DNA of 59,453 nt from Chrysochromulina parva (taxonomy: Eukaryota; Haptophyta; Prymnesiales; Chrysochromulinaceae), in contig PJAB01000027.1 in assembly GCA_002887195.1 (NCBI GenBank), positions 1 through 59,453 on the forward strand, written 5' to 3'. Position 1 is the stretch's first letter. Each line of letters opens with the position of its first letter. Both the position numbers and the translations under genes were made by a program. Positions 30,101-40,714 of this stretch are shown one piece after another. The notes below the pieces were generated by a model. That model had not been told where the DNA came from. It did not search any database and worked only from the letters and a program-made list of their open reading frames with translations.

Positions 30101-31625
30101 GCAACGTCTGCTGGAAGCCGTCCGTCTCGAGCCCGTGATGACGCCGGTGATGTACTCCACGCCTCCACGACGAGCCGGTGACGATGCCGAACCGGCCCAC
30201 CCTGTGGAAAAAGAGACGACCCTAGTGGAGGCCGTCGAGATGGCACGATGGCGCCTCGAGAACGGCATCCTCGAGGCGAAGAGCGCCGAACGCTCTGGGA
30301 CGCAGGCTTCGCTGCAGATCAAGCAGATGACCCACGAGTTGAGCGTCTTCATGGAGCGCTTCGAGGGTCTGTCCGTGATGCAGCTCACGCCGCTCTCAAA
30401 GTCAGCGCGAGAGGCGGCCAAGCTGACCCGGTCTCCGACGAAGCAAGCCGAGCAATGGTACGGAGCTGGGATCGATGCGAACGAGGAGGGTGACACGGAG
30501 CGTGCTCTGGACTACTTCATGCAGGCCCTCTCGGTTGAGCCTGAGCGCCCAAGCTTCCTGCTGAGCGCTGGCAATATGCATCTGAAGCTGGGAGCACCCG
30601 CCGAGGCGCTCAGGCTGTACAAGCACTGCGAGAAGTGGCTGACGACACTTCCAGCTCCACAGGCTGCGATGCTCGACGAGAAGACGAAGCTTGCACACGA
30701 CGCACTGTTGGCAGCCCGGAGGGCATCTGAGCTGTCAGCCGAGCAGCGAGAGACACGGCGCCAGCTCAACAAGATTCACAAGGAGAACCCTATCAGGATG
30801 CTGTCCCTTCCGCCCGACAGCGACACCCTCCCGATCGGGGCGCTTCATTCCAAAGTGGAGGTGCGCGAGAAGACGCGTGATCTCGGCTCCACTATCAGCA
30901 AGCTGATTTCGGCCAACAGCCCCGAGGACTACGAGCACACCGCCACCCCACTGGGAGAGCACACCGCCACCCCACTGGGAAAGTCTCGCCCGAGTCAAGC
31001 GCCGAGCCGGCCACAACTGAAGAACAGCCCCGACGAACTCCAGCTCCGGACCATGACGAATCATGCACTTGATTCAAGAGGTGCACTTGGCGCCACCCAT
31101 CCAGAGAGGGAGGAGTTGCGCTCATGCTCCCCCACGTTGCTGCTGCCCGTGCCCCGGCTCAACTTTGGGGAGGAGCAGCTGCCAAGTCTTGGGACGTTAT
31201 TTCCTCCCATGTCCTATTCGCACTGTATCCCTCCACCGCCCCCCCCTCGGAGGCGCAGCCTATCAAGGCACCCAAGCACACCAGCGCTAGCCACGGCTCG
31301 CACTCAGTTCGTGGCCGACGCACGCGCTGAGCCTCGTGAGCCTCGTGAGCTCTTGACTCTCCTGGCGTCGTCTTTGCAGCCGCACCACCTGCTGCTGCTA
31401 TTGATGCTGCTGCTGCTTCTAATGCTGTCGCTGTTGCCCGACTGGGGCGTGGGCATGCTCGACGCGCGCCTGGGTGCGTCGGTGGCACCGCCGCCCCGGG
31501 CACCGCTCTCAAAATGGAGGCCATCTCATGATGTGACGGAGGCCGTGGCTCTTGCACGCGCGGCCACCCGCAAAGCCCAAGGGGAGATCACGCGCAACCT
31601 CGGCGTGAAGTGGGGCCCATTTTGA
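27120..31625 (+). CDS. giant Ala/Glu coiled-coil protein with TPR motif
   Basis: The 1501-codon frame starts MSTSQIIMPDGIGWWYYEDE. Residues 60-370 and 620-930 are Ala/Glu/Lys/Arg-rich with heptad-like spacing and KAEA(V/A) units, strongly predicted coiled coil. Between them is Pro/Ser/Thr-rich linker with two PPVDLK(I/A)KLRP units. Residues about 1109-1175 form tetratricopeptide-like helices: AEQWYGAGIDANEEGDTERALDYFMQAL, then LSAGNMHLKLGAPAEALRLY. The last 250 residues are Pro-rich with an odd poly-Leu run (about residues 1420-1440), before a helical end KAQGEITRNLGVKWGPF. The poly-Leu run follows a pyrimidine-rich TTTGCAG, so an unrecognised intron near 31300-31380 is possible. A cytoskeletal or scaffold role is a guess from architecture. 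Confidence 0.6.
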   Translation: MSTSQIIMPDGIGWWYYEDEGTSGEVLEHEGTSRDTDDDDAPEWLQDAAARAAGVKDANALAETWSPAKARRVHDSLAAAVEQVEAATAAKRAAAEAQALAELEVKEAAMARAQAAAANEARDASDRRAAQAEKMAMQAAAALELTEQKLKATQLAATTLREEAAQALEVRDEARRAVAAAEVAARDAETQAHRAAREKAEAVEAAQARVRAAQQQAAKAQEERDMAALVTALELRGGAELDAERLAKVREASLVAQQAAQTLATREQTARERAQTQRAAQATQATQATQAMRAAQGAQVAAQAAQVAAGRDPAAAAAAARHAQAAAIEQASAGASASSRARRAAEEKEEAIRRTEQQQVAARTEQHQPQETLSFFHGWWPVPPPKIEDLGDTAATPPRMSPTSATTSVGSPSGLSGTATGINVETPTPVLPFSAVSPRRETGEMVVFGLTAARTQLLPGLRPSSGYSSGGSLERPSVAHFHGGSAQPPATSPPVDLKIKLRPMAVQEPAPAPATTPPVDLKAKLRPAASIETRPLADLSRRHIDMTFDGFRRLEPTFDLAAPAAAPAHSMPPAPLLPPMPTEAPPQPLVQLSSTGSSVDASIHRWFSSLDTSAAETPAKAEAVNAEAGKAEAVKAEAAKAEAVNAEAVKAEAAKAEAGKAEAAKAEAVKAEAAKDEAMKAEAAMAAAAAEVKAARAEAAAKKERVAALAAAAEAESKLARAEVSAKAAAALEAAIKAEAEAAQAAATATKAAAAEATASKGTAARAAASEAAHAAARAAAADAAAARAAAAAAEAPATSTEAPNPVLGFLDSLFNSNTSPTKPKSEVDGSHWPPPKQVPKKTPEEAASQGTAAKAAAAEAAEARAAAAKVAAAKVAAAQGAAAEAAAARAASAKAEAARAAAAIVAAGRAQRVAREKQETEAEAARAVAASVASEAQSAASDESVLDRARLLLYGTPAEAVALEAAAAQAEASDDIDAAWRLTSAEGAALRRAQRLLEAVRLEPVMTPVMYSTPPRRAGDDAEPAHPVEKETTLVEAVEMARWRLENGILEAKSAERSGTQASLQIKQMTHELSVFMERFEGLSVMQLTPLSKSAREAAKLTRSPTKQAEQWYGAGIDANEEGDTERALDYFMQALSVEPERPSFLLSAGNMHLKLGAPAEALRLYKHCEKWLTTLPAPQAAMLDEKTKLAHDALLAARRASELSAEQRETRRQLNKIHKENPIRMLSLPPDSDTLPIGALHSKVEVREKTRDLGSTISKLISANSPEDYEHTATPLGEHTATPLGKSRPSQAPSRPQLKNSPDELQLRTMTNHALDSRGALGATHPEREELRSCSPTLLLPVPRLNFGEEQLPSLGTLFPPMSYSHCIPPPPPPRRRSLSRHPSTPALATARTQFVADARAEPREPRELLTLLASSLQPHHLLLLLMLLLLLMLSLLPDWGVGMLDARLGASVAPPPRAPLSKWRPSHDVTEAVALARAATRKAQGEITRNLGVKWGPF
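28978..29170. repeat. coding minisatellite (KAEA repeats)
   Basis: GCAGAGGCGGTGAAG-like 15-bp units run in frame for about 190 bp within the coiled-coil gene, encoding KAEAV/KAEAA repeats. A second, more diverged Ala-rich block lies at about 29660-29830. Confidence 0.8.
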
Positions 31626-32227
31626 TACCCTGTTCTCTGTTGAGCGAGCGAGCCATCTCCATTCGCCTTGTGTCCATTCAGCATGAGTGCGCGCGCGCGG
31701 GCCGATTCGACATGGTCGCGAGGTGAGCGCGCACTTCTAGCTGCGGTTCGGTTGCATGCTGTGTGCGGAGGTCGGGTACGGGGGTCTGCGGTTCGACGAC
31801 GCATCGCGACCGTGGGCGGCGCGTCGGGGGCGGGGAGATGAACGTGTGTCCGGTGTGTCCGTCGCGTGGTCACTTTCACCGTGAGGTCTCGTGAGCGGTG
31901 TTGTGGAGTCTGAGAAGCGGGGAACCATGTACACGATGTACGTGTCACGCGGCGGACGCGGGCCGGGTTTGTGCTGAGTGTCTCGGTGTTTACCGGGCGC
32001 GGTGCGGTGTGGAAAAGCGTATACGCACAAAACTCATAATAAACCGAACGGCACTTCCGCACATGATATCGACAATAACATCGTTTCGACCAGGACACAG
32101 CCGACTGCGTCGCAGTTCAGTGATTACTAATCGTTCTAACATCCTCTCAGGCACTCGATCAGGCACGGACCTTTGCACCCGGGCTGTTGGGCGGCCCGCT
32201 CATTCACTCCCGACTCCGCAGAACGGC
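31626..32227. other. intergenic between convergent genes
   Basis: This 602-bp stretch holds the 3' flanks of the coiled-coil and BEACH genes. Open frames crossing it are Arg/Thr-rich and unconvincing. Nothing else is recognised. Confidence 0.35.
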
Positions 32228-35200
32228 TCAGGAAAACCCGTGCGCCACGTCGCGTATGGCGCTGCCAAACATCACCTTGGGGTCGAGCGGGTAGCCGATA
32301 ATGTCACCGTCCTGCGTGCCGACAACGAGGTCGTTCTCGCTCACGCACGCACACGCAATCGCGGAGCCCGCGTTTGCAAAGATGGCCGCGGGTTGACCAG
32401 TGTCGAGGCGCCACGCGTTCAGGTCGCCTCTCATGCCGCCCGCGAGGAGCAAGCTGCCATCGGGGGAGAGCAGGGCGCAGCGCACTCCTCCCCCGAGCTC
32501 GCACGTATACATCTTCACGCCCGAGAGCGTGAATGCATGCAGCGTCGACGTGCCCGCGGCAGTGGAGCCAACGATGAGGCGGCAGTGGAGCGAGGACAGG
32601 AGCAGGTGACCAACGGGCAATCTGTCCGGGTGCACGATCGAGCGAAGTAGAGAGCCGTCCCGCGTCGTGTGCAGCAGGATGCACCCGTCGGCCGCACCAG
32701 ATGCCGCCAGGCCGAGGTCTGCAGCGAGGGCGACCGCGGTGAGCTCCCGCACATGGCCACGCAGCGCACGGACCGGGACGGGCCGAATCTCGCGCTGGCC
32801 GGTGCTCTCGACTCGCAAGTACCACAGGATGACCGTTGTGTCGGCGGCTCCCGTGAGCAGCCAGTCGGCTCGCCCTGGTGAGAGCGCGAGGCACGTGATC
32901 GTGCGCGAGTGCTTGATGTCGATGACGCGTGTGCGCCCGCTCTCATCGGCCACACAGAGCGCACCGTCAAAGTGGCCGCCCGAGAGGACGTGCATCGCGC
33001 GCGGGTTGTCGGGCGCGGGCACGATCGCAAGGCACGACGTCTTGGAGGCGTCCGACGCGGGCAGCTGCGTCAAGCAGTGCCGGCGCGCCGAGGCCACCTG
33101 CGGCGCCCGCCCATACGGCGGTGGCCATCGGAACGAGTGCACCGCTGAGTTGGCGTCGACGGCGACAACACGACGGTCGGACGGATCGGCGCTGACTGCA
33201 ATGCTCGAGAGGCCCACGCTCGTTTTCGCGCCGAAGAGCGCGAAACGCGCCGTCCGCTCAAAGGGCTGGATGATCGCGGCCATGGCTGGCGTCTTGAGCC
33301 CACGCGCGTTGAGGCCCGCCGTCGTGGGCGGCGCGATGAGCGGCCGTGGAGTATAGCCCGAGGGCTCATTGGGGCTCTCCTTGGAGGGAGGCGGTGGCGG
33401 GGGGGTCCAGTGCACCGGGCGCACCATCGGCATCGGGGGGCGGCGTGCCGGGTGCGGAGCCGTAAAGAGAATCGGCGGCGTCTGGCCGAAGCATGCCACT
33501 TGCTGCTGGATGGCCTCGCGCTCGATTGGGTCGGCGACGGCCTCGAGGTCGACCGTCCCTTCGTATGTCAGGTAGAAGAAGATGTTGGCCGCCTCGACGG
33601 CCGCGGGGCCCTGCTGCTTGGAGCCCCAGATTAAGTCGATCCAGTGGTGCAGATTGGCCGAGACCACCTCGGACTCGAGCGCGCGCCGGTGGTACGCGAT
33701 GAAGGTCTCGGGCGTCTTCGCCCATGGCGGGAGCACCACGTCATCGACGCGCTTGTCGTCCTGACGAACCCCGAGCTCGAAGCGCGACGCATTGCGCAAA
33801 AAGTCGGGCATGTAGAAGAACTCCGGGATGAGCTCCTTGACGTCTGCGATGTTGGTGTTACACGAGAGCCACGCCTCGCGAAGCGAATAGAAGAGACGAT
33901 CGGCGTGGTCGAACTTGCCGCTCTGCAGCTCGACCGCGAAGCTTGTGTACGGCTCGAGCCGGAGCAGCCAGAAGAGGGTCGCCGCGGCCGACGAGTAGTG
34001 CGAGCCATAGTGGAAGCGCGGCATCTCGCCGTCCTCATCCATCCCATTGTATCGCTCCACAAAGGTCTGCAGCCTCGCCTCGTTCAGAGCCCCGACGGGC
34101 TTCGAGAGGTCCCGGTACGAGGCCGGGTCGCTCAGGTCGAGGGAGTACGACGTGTAGTCTGCAAGCACCCACGGCATGACCGGGTACTGGTTGAGGTCGT
34201 TATACGTGCGCCCAGAGAGCGTGTTGAGCTCCATCAGATAGTCAAAGTTGGAGATCTCGCGACGGTGCCACGCGTCCTGTAGGGCCTGCTTGGCGAGGCG
34301 CCAGGAGCGCTCAGGCACGCCCACGCGCTGCAGCGCCCTCTTGAGGCGCTCGCGCTGCTTCTTGGTGTACAGGTGCAAGAAGAGAGGGATGCTCGGGAAG
34401 CTGGCGGCAGGCGGCAGCCCGTAAGCCGGGTGGGCTGCCGGCTGAGCTGTGAAGATCTCGAGGGCCGTGTGAGTGAGTAGAAAGCGCCGCCGCTGCATCT
34501 GCTTGAGCTCGGCTACCATCCACGTACGCGCACCCTCGGCCACCGGGTTGCCCGTCACCGCCTCGCAAACCTTGACCTCCGCATCGCTCGCTTTGCCCTC
34601 CGCCTCGCCAACCTTATTTGGGTCAGCTTCAAAGGTGAGAGAGGTACGCGTGAGGGTCACGATGCCCACCACCACGCCGCCGCGCCACACGAGGTCGCAC
34701 GGGCCATTGAAGAGCCAATCGTCCGAGGTTTCGTCAGAAGCCCTCTCGGTGTCGTCAGCCGCCGCGTCAGCCGCCGCCGCCGTCAGGGGCGCCGCTGTGT
34801 CGCTCGCGGGCGCGCTGGCCGCGCCGGCGACGACGCTCGCCGTGCGACTGAGAGACTCCTCGTCGGCCTCGCCCTCCTCGCCCTCGCCCTCCTCGCCACC
34901 CTTGCCAATGGAGGAGCCACCCGTCGCCTGCCGCGCCATTGAGGCCACACGGCGCAGCGCCGCCACAGAGCCTTCGTTCACAGAGCCTTCGGGCCCGTCG
35001 GCCGTCGAGGACGGGTCGTCGGCGGCGGGGGCACTGATCGGCCACGCGCGCGAGCCGCCACTCTTCTGCTGCGTCAGGGAAGCCTGCTTATGGTCGGTGC
35101 CCAGAGGATTAGGCACGACCAGTGGGCGGCGCCTGCCAGGGCCCGTGTCCTCAACCTCGAGGTGCTCCCAGAAGCGAGCGCCGCCCGAGCTTCCTGGCTC

Positions 35201-38200
35201 CTCCCACGCCGCCTGCTCGCGCAGCAGCGTACGCTGCACCGCCTCCCACATATGCGCGGCATGCGCTGCCTCAGCCTTCTCCTTGGCGTCCGCCGCGGCC
35301 GCGCGCTTGCTCTCGACTTGGCGCAGCCGTGAGAGCGCGCCGTCGGCTTGGGCCACAGCCTGTGCTGCGAGACTCTCCTCCTCCGCCGCCGCCTGCATCC
35401 AGCCGGAGAGTGCAGCGTCCGCCCACGCATTGGCCGACAGCACTGCATGTAGCACGTCCGTGCGTTGCCTCGCGCGCCGTGCGCGTGCGGCGGCAGCGAG
35501 CGGCAGCGCATCGAGCAGCGGCGTCCACTGCGCCAGCGCAGTGCTCAGGAAGGCGCTCGGCTCAACCTCCGGCAGCATCCAGGCGGGTGTCTCCTGTCCA
35601 CCCAGCTGCCCCACAAGCACCGTCAGCTGGCCATAGCCGGTGCCGCCGTCGGCGCCCAGCGCGTAGTCGCGAAGCTTGCTTGCCGCGTAGTCGTCATAGT
35701 CGGCCGGCGGCTGCTTCGCGTAGTCGGACTCCTTCGTCGTCTTGGTCAGGTCGTATGCGATGAAGTACCGGAAGGTGCGCATCACCCCCTGCAGCAGCGG
35801 CACGAGCGTCTCGGCGAGCGCTGCATGGTATGTGGCAGTGCCTGCGCGCAGCGCGCACGCGTGTTCACGCAGCGGCATGCCGAGCGACACGACGAGCTCG
35901 AAGACGTGTGCGCGGCGCGCCTGCCAAACCTGGTCGTCGCTCTTCTGACTCGTGAGCGCCTGCACTGCCTGCTGGCTCGGCAGGTGCGCCCACGTGCACC
36001 CTTGCTCGAGATCTCGCCAGAGGATCTCGCGCAGCCGCTGCGCCGTCGCCGCACGCGCCTTGGCAGCCTGTGGCTGGCCGAGGGTCGCCGCGCGCGCCGA
36101 GACGAGCAGAAGCAGCAGCTCCAGCAGCACGTCAAAGACGCTCATCGGCTGCACCATCAGCGCGTCGAGCGCCTCGGGGGCCTTGTGCGGCGGCGGTGCG
36201 GGGATGAAGGCAGGGGCGGAGGGGTCGGCGGACGCTGCCTCGATAGCCAGCAGCGCTTGCTGGGAGGCTTGCGACGACATGCGCGCGATTTTGGGCGCGG
36301 GCGCGACGCCGTGGTCCTGCCGTACCACCCAGCCCGAGCCGGGCGGGAAGGCCGATTCGCCGGGCGCCATGTACCGATGGTGGCCGTCGTACCCGATACC
36401 CCAGCAGCCGATGCCCGCGGGATACCCGTGGCGGCGTGTCCAGTCGGTGTCACTCCAATTGATGTGGGCGCCGTTGGCGTTGCGGAAGAGGGGCTTGCCG
36501 TTGGCGAGGGCTGCGAGCTCGGCCGACTGCTCTTCCTTGGGTACGATCCCGTAGAAGCCATTACACACGTCCAAGCCCGCGCCCGAAACGACAAGATCCC
36601 GAAGCACGCCGAGCTTTGCGAGGTTCTCGGTGACGCCGCCGCCGCCGCCGTCGCTGCTGCTCGCCGTCTCGGGGGGCGGGGGCGGGGGCACGGGCGCGGC
36701 GCTCGAAGCGGCGCTCGAGGAAGCCCCGCGCAGCCGGCCGGCGATGCCCTGCTTAAAGGAGCTCAGCCTGCCCACGACTTCGTCGCGTCGGGCGTTGAGG
36801 GAGTCGAGAACCTCGTCGCGCTTTCGGAGCACTTCGTCGCGTCGTGCGACCGCCTTATCGAGCAGCATTTGCGGCGTCGTCGGCGTGCTCGGCGCAACAA
36901 TCTGTCCACCCACGCCAAGCCCAAAGGTGGCGGCGGACGTGCGCTTGCGCATGGCGGCGTCGGCGGCGTCGTCCATCATCGCGCGCACGGTGAGCGCGTC
37001 GAAGGTCTCCAGAAGCTGCAGCAGCAGCTCCGCGTCGCCGTGTACCACTGCCTCGCCACCACGCGTGCGCAGAGCGTCCCAGCGCTGCTCCGACGACAAC
37101 GCCGCCGCATCGTATGGGGGGCGTGTCGCCAGGCTCAGTCGCACGGCCGCGGCCCCTCCGAGGAGGTGCTCGGTGCGAGCGCGCAGGCCAGTGAGGATTT
37201 CGACGCGAGGCACGCCTGCGGCGACCATCGAGGCCTCTTCCGGGTACCGCGCGAGCAGCTCCTCGTCGGTGAGCCTCGCGGGCGCGTCGCGCACGATCTC
37301 GAGGCGAGCTGCCACTGGCGGGGGCGGCGGCGGCGGCGTGTACAGATGCGCGCGCACGACGACACAGAGCCGCAGAAGTTTGGGGGCTGCGGCGGCCGCC
37401 GCCTCTCCGAAGCGCGGGCCGAGGCGTACCATCGACTCGAGGAGCCGTTGCAGCACCATGCGGCGCGCTCGCTGCACCTGCGCCGCGTCGCCGCAGCCCT
37501 GCGCCACCACCAGGATCACGTCGAGCGCGCGCCACGAGCCACCCGTGACCAGAGCGCCGCTGCCGCTCGGCTCGCGGACGAGCAGCGGCTGCACCCCGGC
37601 ACCGCCGCTGCTAATGCCGAGTTCCGCGGCGAGTGTCTCGATCGAATACGTGCACAGCAGCTCGACGAGGAGGGTGCCGCAGAGTGTCGCGACGGGCGCC
37701 ACCGCTTTCTCGTCGAGGGCGGCAGCGAGCATCGCCGCCGCATGGGGCTGCCAGAGCGAGGCTGTGGCGGTGAGCGCGCCGCAATTGTCGGGGCACAGCC
37801 GCAGCCAGAGCGCAAACGTCTCGAGCTGACGAGCCTGCAACTCCAGCGGCGCGCGCGCGCACGCCGCGAAGAAGGCGGGCACGAGGGACGGCGTGTAGAT
37901 TCGAGGGCAGGTCGATTCGGCAGCCTCTTCGGGGGTGCAGCGTAGCAGAACTGCTATGAGACCGCTGAAGAGGTTTTCATCCGCAGGCAGCGCGTTGAGG
38001 CTCAGGCGCACGACGGCGAGCCCGCCTGCCGTCATCCACTTGCACCACTGGCCCGCGAGGCCATCGGCCGCCACGCGCACCGAGAGGGGCGCACAGAGCA
38101 AGCGCGCGCACACGAGCGCTGTCCTGGGCGGCGGGCGCTGATGGAGCGTGTCCACGAGAGCGAGGAGGCCACCGCCGGCGGCCAGAGGCTCGAGGATCAG

Positions 38201-40535
38201 GGGACCATGCGCCTCGGTCAGCCGGAGCAGCAGCGTGAGGGTGGTGACCTGCGCAATGGTAATCAGGGGTCATCAATGGTATTCAGTGGTCATCCATGGC
38301 AATCAGCCTCTGTCAGCCGGGTGGGGGTGGTTACCTGCGCCTCTAGCTCAGCGCCGCTCGGCCGGTACCCAAAGTGGAGGGCGTGTGCCAGCAGCGGCAG
38401 TGCGCCCTGGCATGCGAGTCGGTCAGAGCCGAGCAGCGCTGCGGTGGAAAGACACTGCGCGTGCACTGCCTCGGGAGTGACCACCACCTCGCGGCCCTGA
38501 GTGCGAGCCGCGGCCGTCGTGTTGGGCGTTTTGATGTCCGCCCCCAGCATCGTCCCCAGCAAGCGATGCACGGCCACCTCCTCGGACACGCCGTCGACGG
38601 TCTCGCGGAAGACGACTGGAGATGCTGGCTGCACCGCGCGCAGTCGGCTAGGTGGAAGCGTGACCGGTCGCACAAAGTAACGGCGCGCTGCATCGAGCAT
38701 CCGCTGCGGCAGCGCGACGGCGTGCGTGGCGCCCTCGTCAGAGGAGGAGAGCCCGTTGAGGAGGGCAAGCAGTGAACCGAGCACCACCGTGTCGAGCCGA
38801 CGCCACGCGTCCATGCGTAGCAGCACGCGCTGCAGGAACTCCTTGTAGAGCTCGGGGAGCTCGCGGCACGTCGAGGCGAGGGCGGCGAGCGCACTGATGG
38901 TCGCCTCGCCCATGTGTGCAGGCCGGATCGTGCTCACCAGGTGGCCGAGCAGCGTCATGCCATCGGAGCGTAGCAGCTCGATCTGGTTGCGCAGATGGCC
39001 GCGCAGCAGTCCAGACAGCAAGCGCAGGGTCGCGGCGAGAAGAGCATCGCCACACGGGTGGCCCTTGCGTCGGAGTGCGAGCAGCGGAAGCAGCAGGTTG
39101 AGCATCCCTCCTGCCGAGTCCTTGGCGCGTATCTGTGGGGAGAGGAGGGGGCGCCGTGGTGAGCACTTGCATGCAGGTTGAGCATCCCTCCTGCCGAGTC
39201 CCTGGCACGCACCATCTCGATGACCGAGATGGCCTCTGAGCGCGGGCGCGCCGCCCACGGCCCTTCAGCCGTCGCCGCGATGCACGTGCCGGCGAGCTCT
39301 CTCGAGGACGCGTCGTTGTGCGCGTCGGTCAGCAGCGGATGCCAGCCGGCCATGACTTGCGGCCATTCGAAGAGCGTTCGACCCACGCGCGCCGCGTCGA
39401 AGCACGCCTCGAGCTCCGCGACGCTCAGGGCGCTCTGGAAGAGCATAAATGGACCGAGCTGCCCGCGGAGGGCCGCCGCGGGCGAACGTGTCGCGGCGGG
39501 CGCGCCGACGGCGGCGCGTCCTTGCGACGACTGTTCGGTGACCCATGCGGGATACCTGAAGCCGTTGGCCCGCGCCGCACGCGAGCCATCGACGCACAGG
39601 AGCGCCTCGTCGCGGCCGGCGCTCCCGAAGCCGAGAAGGGCGCCTCGCCGGCACGAGAGCGTGAGAAGGTGCCACGCGCCGCAGCGCACCACCATGTCTC
39701 CATCGAAGGTGACGATGGAGGTTTCGAAGCTGACGTTACCGCCGAGTGCGGCCGCGCTCTGGCGCGCTGCCGCGCCGGGGAGGCGCGCAAGCAGCTTCGA
39801 GCCGGGGTTGGCACTGCGCTGGGGCTCGGTCACGAGCAACTCCGCACGTGCGAGGCCAGCACCCGCACGCGACAGCTGGAGCTGCACGCCCGCACCGACG
39901 GCGTCGGTCACACCGAAGACGGCGATCGGCTGGGTGTTGAGCGCGTCCAGCCGCAGCCAGCACGAGATGGCGAACGCGCCCTTGCTCGCGAGCAGCACGA
40001 GCCTGTCGGCCGGCAGGTCGAACCCCGTGGCGCCCATCACGCCGACGCCCATGTCCCAGTACGCCGACAGATCCGGCCCTGTACTCGCGCCGAGCACGTC
40101 GCCCACGAGTTGGAGTAGCTCGAGTGCAGCGCTGCCTGCACTCGCGCCCGCGTACCCACCTGACGCGTGAGCCGCCTCGGAGAGGGCGACGGACGCGAGG
40201 AGGTACCGCATGTTGTGCACGGTGAAGCGGTGGCTGCCCATGTGGCGAATGATGCGGAGTGCTGCAGCGCGGCGCTCCGCGTCCTCGATGCGAGGTAACT
40301 GCGCCAGAGCAAGATTCAGAAGATCTCCGCCAGTGGAGAGCTGACGATTATGCGGCGAAGCGGCCAGAATCGCCTCGAGTGCCTCGAGCTCCGGCAAGTC
40401 CAGTTTGTGCAGTGTCTCTACAAACTTTCCAGAAAGCGGGCGGAGGAGGCGGCCCGAAGGAGCCAGTGCCGATACGGTTGGCGCAGCCTTGAGTACCGCG
40501 GGCGACACCGAGACCATGTCGAGGTAGGCGGACAT
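32228..40535 (-). CDS. neurobeachin-type BEACH-WD40 protein, three exons
   Basis: Exons 40535-39213, 39132-38335 and 38248-32228 join in phase 0 to about 2713 aa. BEACH proteins are large scaffolds in vesicle traffic, lysosome/vacuole and membrane dynamics. Order: N-terminal armadillo-like region; a concanavalin/LamG-like domain (about residues 190-430; KGAFAISCWLRLDALN); a long helical region; a PH-BEACH domain (about 1894-2015; CDLVWRGGVVVGIVTLTRTSL, FLLTHTALEIF); the BEACH domain (about 2022-2294; LAKQALQDAWHRREISNFDYLMELN, PRFHYGSHYSSAAATLFWLLRLEP, WAKTPETFIAYHRRALES); then WD40 repeats to the end (TCLALSPGRADWLLTGAADTTVILW). Start MSAYLDMVSVSP at 40535 is preferred; an in-frame ATG exists at 40718. 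Both introns show duplicated boundaries. Confidence 0.9.
38249..38334 (-). other. BEACH gene intron 2 (86 bp), duplicated boundary
   Basis: The donor GCGCAG|GTAACC and acceptor TTGCGCAG|GTCACC keep the frame (Gln|Val). Intron start and exon 3 start are near copies (26 of 29 bases outside a 9-base gap). The core is a 20-bp tandem repeat, about 2.7 units at 38255-38308. Confidence 0.88.
38255..38308. repeat. 20-bp tandem repeat inside intron
   Basis: Units start at 38255, 38275 and 38295 and read AATGGTAATCAGGGGTCATC or close to it. Together they make most of the unique core of BEACH intron 2. Confidence 0.85.
39133..39212 (-). other. BEACH gene intron 1 (80 bp), duplicated boundary
   Basis: The donor GAGATG|GTGCGTG and acceptor CCCCACAG|ATACGCG join in phase 0. 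The 40 bases at 39173-39212 (intron start) and 39093-39132 (exon 2 start) match at 36 of 40 positions. The repeat spacing is exactly the intron length, 80 bp. Confidence 0.88.
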
Positions 40536-40714
40536 GATGCTTCTCGGCGATTGCGGTCTGCACACGCGTGTGAAACCTTCACAGAGCGCGCCCCAAGGGA
40601 CCCAAAGAACCCGAACTACAATACTACATGTAGGACATAGTCTAATCATAGTTCGCGTCCCCAGGGCTTCTGACTGCCTGCATGATTCTGCGAGGGAGCT
40701 CAAACAACGTGTAT

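Noticed and set aside
35465..37945. 826-aa plus-strand open frame
   Set aside because: It lies antisense within the BEACH gene's third exon; composition is Arg/Gly/Ala/His-biased with no domain.
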